Assembly (NCBI GenBank): GCA_029582165.1
Contig: CM055886.1
Coordinates: forward strand, 20,170,169 to 20,234,168
Reading direction: 5' to 3'
Source of the DNA: Portulaca oleracea
Taxonomy: Eukaryota; Streptophyta; Magnoliopsida; Caryophyllales; Portulacaceae
DNA: 64,000 nt
The notes beneath the pieces were generated by a model that saw only the letters and a list, made by a program, of their open reading frames with translations, was not told the origin of the DNA and made no database searches. The position numbers and the translations under genes are program-made. This document shows positions 55,363 to 64,000 of the stretch, one piece after another. The stretch's first letter is position 1. Every line of letters begins with the position of its first letter.

Positions 55363-56692
55363 TTATTATCAATGAATAGGTTAAAATAGACAAATCCAAC
55401 AATAAACATGAGTACTTTTTATTTCACTTTTTTTTAAAATTGTGATTACTTATAATGAATACTTTTATCTAACATTCAACACCAAACAACATTAATTATA
55501 ATTGATCAATGCTAATCATCGTTTTGTCATATTTTAAGTTGTATTTTTTTTAATTCAATCAACACTCATTATATTGATCATAGCTTATCTTTGCTGATAT
55601 CGGAATCACTCATCAAAATTAATAACAACAATCAACAATAAATTACGTATTTATGTTGTTAAAAAGTCTAATAATATTTCCTTATTTTCTTTTCTCTCAA
55701 ATTCAAACAAGTTTGAAGTTTGATCTCTCTTTTCTCCTGGTCTGTTTAAAATCCAAACATATATATGGTGTTAGTTCCATCAACCAAAAGAAGTTTTGAC
55801 GCATTTTGAAGCATGTCAAAATTCAAATGATTATACCAACCATTAAGGTTCCTATAAAGGGGAACCTTTAAAGGATTTAAACCCCCTTTTGTATATTCGA
55901 ATTTTGTTTAGAGGACCTACGCACTAATCAAATCAAACCTCATAAAAAAGGAGCCTGTTTCAAAAGAAATGTGATAGTTACACCCACCCACCCACAACTT
56001 TTTCTATTTTGAAAGCTCCCAAACTCGACTTTACTGCATGCAAGGATAACACTAAAATAGTTTAAATTTGTCAAAATTCTACCAATGCAAAGTGAAGGAA
56101 ATATTTAAAATAGATAGCATATATAACATGAATACTAATCTAACTCGACATGAACCTAGGAATTTCCAAGACAAGATAATAACCCATTTCATTCAATACG
56201 TGAAGAAGTTGAACCACTTAATTACTCCCTCTATTGTTTCAACATCTATCAACATTTTATTTTTTTCACAATTATTAATTTTTTAGTTTTATTAATATAT
56301 TTTGAAATGATTATAAATCTATACTTTTTTAAAATGGGTTTTTACCGATAATAATATAATAAATTTATATAAGTTTAGAGTAGGTAAAACTTTAAAAGTT
56401 CCCCATGATTAATAGTGATAAATTCAGAAAAAAATGTCCCAAAACAACAAATCCTCAACATTTTTTAATTATTCAAAGCTTAATTTAGACTACATAGTTT
56501 ACATCATAATAAGATACAAAGTTCTACACAATACATAATATACATTTATAACTATTTTGCTACAACATTTTTGTCACCCTCTTTTATGGATAATTGTCGG
56601 GCATAGCCCTAATTTATTATAATGAAATAGTTCCTTCAGCGCTATGCAAAATTGATGACAACTCAAGTTAAATTCTATTTAGTTACAAGCTA
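55363..56692. other. Gene-free AT-rich region
   Basis: Nothing supportable. Near 56222 the sequence ATTACTCCCTCTATTGTTTC resembles a Stowaway terminus without a matching right end. The 72-codon ORF at 56068-56286 overlaps this and has no motif. Confidence 0.45.
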
Positions 56693-56946
56693 CTCCCTCC
56701 GTTCCATATTAACTATCGTCTTAGAAAATTGTATAATTAAACTTTGAAAATTTTGACCATGAATTTGTTAATATATATAATGACTTGTTATATAAAATTA
56801 CTATTAATAAATTCGTAATAAAAAATACTATCCTAAAATATGATATTAAAATTACTAATAAAATACTATATAAGAAATTATCAAATAAAGAATGACATTA
56901 AAGACCGTGACGGTCGACAAAGTGACAATTATATGGAAGAGGAGAG
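56693..56946. mobile_element. Stowaway MITE, 254 bp
   Basis: The left end CTCCCTCCGTTCCATATTAA is flanked by TA (56691-56692); the reversed right end CTCTCCTCTTCCATATAATT is followed by TA (56947-56948). The interior shares TGACTTGTTATATAAAATTA and AAAAATACTAT..AAATATGATATT with the other family members. Non-coding. Confidence 0.8.
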
Positions 56947-57087
56947 TATAATATAACAGTGTATATATGCATGGTAGTCCTGCATGGTAAAAACTGGGTG
57001 AATAGTTTCCCCCAAATCCCCGGTGGTGGTGCATATGCTACTTATGAAGGCTCCTGTCATCATTAAATTCATTTGAATTTAGAAGTA

Positions 57088-57175
57088 ATGGCACCTTATT
57101 TTCTTCTTCTTCTCCTCCTATTCTCTGTATTCAATTCACACTGTGAGCAGTCACCTAAATGCATGCCCATGTCAG
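57088..57175 (+). CDS. Candidate first exon encoding a signal peptide
   Basis: ATG at 57088 opens 29 codons: MAPYFLLLLLLFSVFNSHC then EQSPKCMPMS. A Leu-rich hydrophobic core with a small-residue cleavage zone looks like a secretory signal peptide, followed by two Cys. The frame then meets a good plant 5' splice site, CAG/GTAGGT, at 57176 (phase 1). A TATATAT box near 56961 lies about 125 bp upstream, just past the Stowaway MITE. I could not find a convincing second exon downstream, so this may be the start of a secreted Cys-containing protein, a relic, or chance. Confidence 0.3.
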
Positions 57176-57179
57176 GTAG

Positions 57180-57954
57180 GTGGGATGATCTCCCTCATTA
57201 ATTCTCCCTCTCTCTCTTCCTTCTTTCTTTGCTATTCTTCTTTGTTTTTCGGTCAATACTTTAAATTAAATTCTCGCCACAATTTGTTAACTTTACTTAC
57301 GTTGAATATTTAAGGTACGTGGTTAGTGTGTCGTGTCAGAGTTTTATGAATAAAATCGTTGCCATAATCACAAGAGATTAAGTTAATTAATCATGTGGTG
57401 CCCTATAATTATTGGATGCTTGATTGATGACTTGATTAAATCTAATCAAGCTATCTTATGTGGGAGTAGTAGGAGACTAATTAGGAGTATTATTTAAGGT
57501 TTAGGGTATCTGAGAATGAGATTAGTTTGTGGGGCACAATTTGGAGGAAGCATAGAATGATGGGAATTATGATTGTCAATTTGTGATTGGTTGGGTGGGG
57601 TTTCTGAGTATTTTAGAGTTTCTTTGGTGGGTTTTTTTCCCCACTTTGATGCTTATAGAAATTGTATTATAAACTGTAGGCTTTTCATGCCTAATAAAAG
57701 AGTCCTTTCAGAGGGAAAAAGTGTCCTTTGAACATTTTTTTTTTTTGAAAAAGTTTTGATGTTGAAAAATGGATCAAAGTGCCTTATAATGAGTACTCAA
57801 CTATCATCCATTTTCATATGTTTCTTATTGAGTGATAGCCAATCAGTTTTTTTTCAAGTAAAGATTAGGGGATATAACTATCTCTTTGTTACTTAATTAG
57901 TGACAGAAAAAGCTGACCTGACACTATTATCGACGTAAAGACCGAACACCGACA
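57180..57954. other. Spacer or possible intron
   Basis: AT-rich sequence without a clear splice acceptor plus coding exon. If the 57088 exon is real, this would be intronic. Confidence 0.35.
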
Positions 57955-58376
57955 TTAGGTTGTGGGATAGTTGGTAGGTTGGATGGGCTGGTAAGGTGGG
58001 ATATGTGAAATAAAGTTGTATAAGTTGATGGGATAGTTGGTGGGAATAATAAGGTAAGATAATATTTGAGAAGATAAATAATGTCAGTTACATCATTTAA
58101 ATATATTAAATTTTAAATATATAGGTTATAATTTTTAATAAGGTGGCATGAATAAGACAAGTCATGTTAGCAATTTCACTTTTTAAATATGTAGATTTTA
58201 TAATTTTTAATAAGGTAGCATGAGTAAGACAAGTCATGTTAGCAATATCACTTTTTAAATATGTAGATTTTTTAATATATATATATATATTATATGTAAG
58301 TTAGATAAAGTAGGATAAAGTGGGACAAAGGTGTGGGGTGGGATAAAATTATCTTACCTGCTAAAGAACATGGCCT
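57955..58376 (+). repeat. Dispersed repeat shared with 17500-17710; internal tandem duplication
   Basis: It begins TTAGGTTGTGGGATAGTTGG and ends TGGGATAAAATTATCTTACC..ATGGCCTAA. About 75 bp is duplicated in tandem inside (AAGGTGGCATGAATAAGACA and AAGGTAGCATGAGTAAGACA, each followed by AGTCATGTTAGCAAT). The family member at 17.5 kb is inverted. Reversed, the right edge TTAGGCCATGTTCTTTAGC looks like a hAT-type terminus, but no good partner exists on the left. Confidence 0.5.
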
Positions 58377-58447
58377 AAGCGGGTTTAGGTATAGATTTTC
58401 AAACTGTTTAATTAAATGAGTTGACACGGTAAATCCATTTAATTTAG

Positions 58448-58885
58448 ATATGTTCAAAGGTCGGGTTGGATAAGAAGTAATTGACCCCTCGACCTGGATC
58501 CGACCCGACCTAACTTCGAGTCAGGGTACCCCTACCCAAACCTTAACCCGTTGACTCACGGTTCGGGTCAGCGGCTGATACGACCCTAAAACCTAAACTA
58601 CTTTTTTTAATGTATAGTTTTTCTTTTTATAATAGACTTATTTAAAGGTTGGGTTAGGTCTCAGGTTGAGCCTTTCGAATTGTCATTTATCATATTATTC
58701 TTAATGAAATATATATAAGTTTTTAAAAAAATTGTTAGGTCATCAGCTCAGGTTGGATCAAGACACCCGTGACCCGAACCTGACGGGGCCCCGAAACTTT
58801 TGGCTCAAGTAGGGTCGACCTTAAAAAAGTCTGACCCTAGCTAACCCGCAAATTTTCAGGTTGGGCGGCCCTTGGCCTAGTGATA
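58448..58885. mobile_element. Possible MITE rich in ACCCGACC/GGTCGGGT
   Basis: The left TTCAAAGGTCGGGTTGG and, reversed, the right CAAGGGCCGCCCAACC are weak inverted repeats. The interior contains many CCCGACC, AACCCG and GGTCGG motifs and is far more GC-rich than its flanks. Edges and class are tentative. Confidence 0.35.
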
Positions 58886-59804
58886 AGGTTTAGTAATTTA
58901 ATGGATTAAGTTTAAGTCAAAATTTCGACACCGATGAACACTTATTTAACATGTTTAATTAGATAAGTTAGCTGGCTCAACTCATTTATTCGATAACAAA
59001 TACCAGTAAACCGTTTATTGTATGTGAAAATAATGTATTGTTATTAGTACTCTTTGAAGTATATGTAAGACATGTAATTTTAATTTAAGTTTGTATTTGT
59101 TTGAGTTAAGACATTTTCTTATATATGACTTAAATTCTGTTTACCACACAAAGTGTTGGAGCATAATCTGCCACTATTTTGTTCCCATAATGAGTTATTT
59201 TGCATAAATGGGTAAACTAATTCTGACTTGTTTACTTAAATGGGTAAATAAATCACCTCATTTAAAATTTAAGGTTTAAACTTCCAACTCGCCTAACAAA
59301 TGGGTTAAGTTCAAATTGGAGAATTTTGAACCCATTTAAATTTGACACGAACACGAACCTCATATGACCTGACCTATTAGCTAGCTTTATACTTAACAAA
59401 AGGTTTGGCACATTCTTTCATCCTGGGTCTTATTCTATTTTTATCTTTTATTTTTACTAGAAACCAAATGGCTAAGAGAGTTTTTATTCCTTATTTAGAA
59501 TATTATGTTAATATATATATATATCCTAAAAGGACTAAAATTATAGTTTATTTTAAATTGAAGGGCTTTATCTATATGACTATATCTTGTAAAAATAGGG
59601 TTCTTATTTTCACGGTTGATTATAACTTTGAAATGGAGTGACTATCAATATTTACAAAGACTATATAGATATTAAAACTTTAAAATCATAAGTAAATAAT
59701 TAAGCTTGTAATGCTCATTATACTCTATATTGCGATAAAAAATAAAAGTAACTTTTAATAAAGTGTAGTTTAGGATTGTTAGTTTTAATGAGTAATTTAT
59801 ATTA
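58886..59804. other. Gene-free AT-rich region
   Basis: No supportable feature. The 78-codon ORF at 59405-59641 is Ile/Tyr/Phe-rich in the manner of AT-rich non-coding DNA. Confidence 0.5.
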
Positions 59805-60061
59805 CTCCCTCCGTTCCATATTAATTGTCATAATTTTGACTTTCACGGTCTCCAATTTCACTTTTTGATTGATAATTTCTTACATACTATATTATTAACA
59901 ATTGCAATATTATACTTTTATGATAGTATTTTTCGTAATGAATCTAATGGTAGTAATTTTATATAGTAACTCATTGTATATATTGAGAAATTTATGGTCA
60001 AAATTTTTGAAAGTTGACTGCACAATTTTCAAAGACGACTGTTAATATGGAATGGAGGGAG
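59805..60061. mobile_element. Stowaway MITE, 257 bp, the best-preserved copy
   Basis: The left end CTCCCTCCGTTCCATATTAA and reversed right end CTCCCTCCATTCCATATTAA match over 20 bp with a single mismatch. TA duplications lie at 59803-59804 and 60062-60063. Sub-terminal arms continue the inversion (AATTGTCATAATTTTGAC versus AACAGTCGTCTTTGAAAAT). It is the reference copy for the related elements at 1565, 1985, 53926 and 56693. Confidence 0.88.
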
Positions 60062-60299
60062 TATTAAGTAGTATTAATATGTGTTGACTTTTTCAATTGT
60101 TCAAAGTCAAAAAAGGATGTAAATTACTAAAAATCATTCCACATTAAGACTAAACACCAAGACCGCTAGACACTAAATAGCAAACTGAAAAAAGGAATCA
60201 AGAGACGTCGACAAAGCAATACATTTCTTAAACAACAAAGTGTACGGGGAAAAAAACATTCAGAATACATAAGGATGGCAACATCAAACTTCGACTTTA

Positions 60300-61600
60300 C
60301 CATCTACTTCTTCCCCTCTCGATCCACTTCTTCACTAGCTCCCTTACAACCTAGCCTCCTCACAATCCCCAACAACCAAAAACTTAATTTTCATACCAAG
60401 ATCCAAAACTTTACAAGCCTCCTCTTCTATTTTAACTAAAGAGTTGTCCCAACCCTTAATTGAGAGCAATTCCTTGATCTTTGCAAGCTTTGTGGATTTT
60501 GGACTCTCAACTTCCTCAGTGTCTCTCGCAACAGTCTTCGATAATTCACTACCTTAATAGTTTTCTTCCTTCTAGTTGAAAGACTTCTAGGGAGCACTAC
60601 CTTGCACTTATCTTTCATGATATGACGATACCTTGGTTTCTCCTTTGCCTTCTCTTTTCTTTTTTCCTTGCTTGTTCTAATCTCTTCTAAGATAGTATCC
60701 TCTAAACCCCAAAGGAATTATGACATAGAGTCTAGCGAAATTGAAACATTCTTTGAGAAAGCACCAGTCACGATTTGGAATGGTAGTGAGTGATGCATGC
60801 TAGCTAGTACAAGGATCACCGTCAATCTGACCCTCCTCCAAAGGGGGGCCCTTTTATGTTCGCCGTCACGAGCACCAATAGATTGGTCGAGACCATCCAA
60901 AGGGTTTTGGTTGATAGGAGCCACATCAACAAGGGGTGGGATCATGAGATTCAAGATAGTTTTGCTAGAATCAGAATTACACCCCTGCCAGTCCAATTAG
61001 AGAATCCCCAACAACCATAACCCTCTCTGCATTACTAGTTAGAATCCTCCTATTCCTGTACCCAGGGGATGAATATTGCTCGATAATCTTCTCAGTGGCT
61101 CCATCACCATCATTCAATTATGGGACCTTATTCCTAATTCCGGCCACACCACCATACCTCACATACCTAACCTCGTGGAATTTGGCCCTCCGCATTACTA
61201 GTTAGAATCCTCCTATTCATGTACCTAGGGGATGAATATTGGTTTATATTCTCCTCATTGGCTCCATCACGATCATTCAATTATGAGACCTCATCCCTAA
61301 TTCCAACCACACCTCTAATTGCAAGCCTCACAAAGTTAGCCTCGTGGAATTTAGCAAATTAGAAATTATCGATTTCACATGATTGACTATAATTCTACTC
61401 TTCCTAACAATAGCTTTCTAGGATTCTTTCCCCAACTCAAACCTTACAAAACCAAATCTCCTCCCTTGTCTACCTACCTTCGAGGAAACCAAAACGTCAA
61501 CGACTCCAAACTTGTAAAACAGATCTTTAAGCCTTGAAGAACTAAAACTAACCGAAATATTTAATAATTAAGGAGACATATTGGCCCTCCACCCCACCAT
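60300..61600 (-). pseudogene. RRM-containing LINE ORF1-like pseudogene
   Basis: On the minus strand near 61560-61430 the frame reads SFSSSRLKDLFYKFGVVDVL then GRQGRRFGFVRFELG, an RNA-recognition motif with a good RNP1 (RRFGFVRF). Downstream the frame carries AKFHEVRYVRYGGVAGIRNK and NRRILTSNAERVMVVGD, then a Lys-rich tail (60310-60620). Several stops and frame changes are present. RRM proteins of this style are typical of ORF1 of plant L1-type LINEs; no endonuclease or RT is in the window, and no poly(A) tail was recognised, so a decayed host RRM gene remains possible. Confidence 0.5.
61020..61355 (-). repeat. Tandem duplication of about 170 bp inside the RRM pseudogene
   Basis: GCATTACTAGTTAGAATCCT starts both units (about 61029 and 61191), and both run through GGGGATGAATATTG, TCATTCAATTATG and CCTCGTGGAATTT. 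The first unit has drifted from the second by roughly one base in eight. Confidence 0.85.
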
Positions 61601-63560
61601 AGTAACCGACTAACCGTGATATTAATAAGTATTGATATGTGGTGATTGAAGTTAAAATTAAGAGTTTATCAATGTTGATATATAATGATAAGTAGATAGT
61701 CACGTTGATAAATACCACTCAAAAAATCGAAAAATAACAAACTCTATTTTATAGAGTTTCTTTATCAAACCAATTTGAATTGAGATTTATTCCTCTCGTT
61801 GCCAGCATTGACTTTCATGAACTAAATTAATCTATGAATATCGCTTGCTCCTTAACTTAAGTTTCTTGATCCAACCTTTTCTTTAATAACATTACTATTA
61901 CTAATATATATGAACATCCTGGTATCTTGAAACTTATATGAAATTTTGTTGTTTTGACGTGAAAATTCCCGTCAAATTAAGACGAGTAATATTTTTTTTG
62001 TCGGAAAAGAAGAATAATACTTTTGATACCAAACAAATTGTGATTTTTATTACTCCAATTGGCAACAATATAGTCACTCGGTCACCACATGACGGCATGG
62101 ATTATTTGTTTCCTAATCCCCCTTGTAATTTTTTTAATGAAAGACTGATCAGCCGTCAAGTGTACATTTTGGACCAATGCACTTGCACTTTGTAATTAAT
62201 TCCTTTAGTTTGGGAGACTTAATTAGAGTATTATTGGGTGTAATTAGGGTAATCATACCGTTGAATATGCGCAATTAGCTACTGTATTGATTTGTCACAT
62301 GACACCTAGACAATTGGACCCCAATCAGAAAGGATTCTCCCATTTATTTCTCCAAGTTGACCAACTTAATCCTTCTCTACATCAAAACGTGTCTCATTAA
62401 TTAGCCATTCAAATTATTTATTTTCTAATATACTTCATTTGTCAGTATTGTTTGCTTTGTGTTTAGTTAAATCCAATATTATTTTCATACTAAAAATAAC
62501 TACTGTTTAGTTCAGAAGTGATAAATTATTCGTAGTATGTTACAGGACATTAATAAGTTTAAAATATGTATAATATTTGTCATCCAAAACACTGTATACT
62601 CAATTTTATTTTATAAATTTTGACGGCAAATTTCTCTCTCTTGTATGTGTGTATATATATATATATAATATAATATAATATAATAAATTTTGTGAAAGTA
62701 TTATCATTTAATTCATAGTGAAAAATACTTTATAATGCATGATTTTATAAATGTTTCAAAAATATATTTTTAGAAATTGATGGTTAGAATTAAAAAAGTA
62801 TAATCTTATAAAAATATTGAAGCCCATGAAATTATAAATATTAAGAAATATGAAGGATAAGTATGTTTTTCTTTTATATAGAAAATTATATGTTTATAAG
62901 GATGGATAGATCATAGGGAAACAGAAATATGTACTTGATTTAGATAGTTTTGTAATTTTATGTTTTATCATTTATCTATCATATTAATCATATTTTTAAT
63001 GGTTTTATAGATTAGCACTAATATTCAGTCATTTAAATGATTGAAACTTTAATGATTATTTAAAACATAGTAGGAATATTGACATTTGTGTGCGTATCTA
63101 ACTATATATATGTGTGTGTAAAATATGTATAATAGTGTAGTATTAGCTAACAGTAAGGAGGGGGATATGGTAAATAAAAGTAGCCACTAAACCTATTTCT
63201 AAATGACGTTAAGTACCTTGTTCCCAACATATAGTGGTTTTGTGCCTTGCACCAAATAAAATAAGATAAAAATTCCCACTCCTTTTGAATTGTGATGTCC
63301 ATCACTAAACTAAAGGAGGAAGTAGCAACTAAAAAAAAAAATCCCGAGAGATCATGTGATCAAAAGAAATGAAAAGATTCAAAAGTCAACTAAAAAGCAA
63401 AACACTTTTGTTACAATGAGTTATTCCATTCACAATTCACAAAATACAAGCAATTTATAAAATTATATGAAAACACCATTCATTATTACTAGTAGAAAGC
63501 AAAATTATCATTAAGAAATTAACTAGTATTTTCATTTCAATTCATCTTTTGTTTAAGGGT
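61601..63560. other. Gene-free AT-rich region
   Basis: Nearly 2 kb of AT-rich sequence. An (AT)n and TAATA repeat lies at 62650-62685. The 85-codon ORF at 61938-62195 has no known motif. Confidence 0.5.
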
Positions 63561-63570
63561 TTCATATAAT

Positions 63571-63762
63571 ATTAAGGTAGTGCAAAAGTTAGACCAATTT
63601 ATGGAATCCAATTGCCAATCCTTAGTTGCTAATATTCAAGATAATACAACTCTTATGACTGATTTTGGTGTAATCTTAGATGATAATATTAAGGGTGGTT
63701 CAAATGATGCTGAGCATATTGATCCCATGCCTTTCAATATGGAAGGTAATCATGATGTGTAA
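63571..63762 (+). pseudogene. Short open frame interrupted by an LTR
   Basis: The frame reads QKLDQFMESNCQSLVANIQD..TTLMTDFGVILDDN and DAEHIDPMPFNMEGNHD, a balanced, acidic, protein-like composition with no stop, and then ends exactly where an LTR begins (TGTAACGTCCCG at 63758; the TAA is supplied by the LTR). It has no ATG before the first 9 codons. It looks like part of a gene or transposon ORF cut by a retrotransposon. The family is not recognised. Confidence 0.35.
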
Positions 63763-64000
63763 CGTCCCGAAAATTCAATTATAGAAAGTCAAAGTCAAAC
63801 TAACGTTAACAGACAAAATTTAGCGGAAGACTTCAAATTTAGTTTGGGCGTCACTGCCGTATCCCCGAAGGAATACAAGGCGAGAAAGGAAAACACAACT
63901 GTCTGCTAACGGCAACTACTAACAACTCAACAAACTTTAAGAATTCATAACGAAAACAATATAAAAGGTTCAAGGACTTCTAGACTCGTCGTCCTCACTT
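63758..64000 (-). mobile_element. Gypsy-type LTR, truncated by the window end
   Basis: The plus strand begins TGTAACGTCCCGAAAATTC and shows the same arrangement as the plus-strand left end of the 3.6-kb LTR at 35199 (TAACG.CC, then TTAGCG..GGAA, then ACTGCCGT..CCC / ATTACCGCCGT..CCC, then GACAAGGC / ACAAGGCGAG). By that homology this is the 3' end of a minus-strand Tekay/Del-like LTR. It continues outside the window. Confidence 0.55.

Noticed and set aside
1..64000. tRNA genes
   Set aside because: The recurring GGTATCAGAGC strings are retrotransposon primer-binding sites, not tRNA; no clover-leaf with A and B boxes was seen by eye.

Overview
This window looks like an intergenic, transposon-dominated stretch of a flowering-plant nuclear genome, most likely a eudicot. 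The evidence is the AT-rich background, Copia and Gypsy retrotransposons whose primer-binding sites match plant initiator-Met tRNA (TGGTATCAGAGC), Stowaway-type MITEs with CTCCCTCCGTTCC ends and TA duplications, a pair of Cassandra-like 5S-rRNA-bearing segments, and a single high-GC, single-exon plant gene. The species cannot be told from the sequence.

Layout. 1-4.5 kb: a TRIM-like LTR fragment invaded by a 439-bp CACTA foldback MITE, two Stowaway-type MITEs and an ACCACA-rich hAT-like MITE. 4.5-7.3 kb: a Stowaway-like MITE split by a young 2.6-kb non-autonomous Copia (element A: two 500-bp LTRs, target duplication AAAGG, intact 345-aa gag-protease ORF, no integrase or RT). 9.0-14.9 kb: two hAT-like MITEs, a three-copy dispersed AT-rich repeat, an LTR-like fragment with a 75-bp tandem repeat, and a 553-bp foldback element. 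15.7-17.4 kb: a decayed Copia gag-protease with a possible LTR. 18.2-21.2 kb: a 401-bp foldback, hAT-like MITEs, a long trinucleotide repeat and a 433-bp MITE with a 9-bp target duplication. 21.66-22.4 kb: two diverged 5S-like (Cassandra) segments.

22.4-41.6 kb is a nested retrotransposon block. An old plus-strand Copia pseudogene is split by a minus-strand Copia (element B, 22788-29458, duplication ATGAA), which is itself split in its integrase by a 1629-bp solo LTR (duplication ATCTG) that carries five evenly spaced palindromes. The old Copia joins abruptly at about 30.46 kb to a 3'-truncated Gypsy (Tekay/Del-like, element 1) with a 3.6-kb LTR and a decayed extra ORF upstream of gag. That Gypsy sits in the protease region of a second Gypsy (element 2). 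A third full-length, degenerate Copia (element C, 43266-48328, duplication ATTTT) follows. Every pol-bearing element is broken by stops or frameshifts.

51401-52144 holds the one apparently intact host gene, a 247-aa uncharacterised plant protein with an N-terminal Cys/His motif. Downstream are tandem duplications, a decayed coding stretch (55.0-55.3 kb), Stowaway MITEs, a candidate signal-peptide first exon (57088-57175) just downstream of a MITE, and an RRM-containing LINE-ORF1-like pseudogene with an internal tandem duplication (60.3-61.6 kb). The window ends inside a Gypsy-type LTR that interrupts a short ORF. No tRNA, complete rRNA gene or CRISPR array was seen. No functional cooperation between genes can be inferred: this is one host gene, perhaps one or two more exons, embedded in layered transposon insertions.
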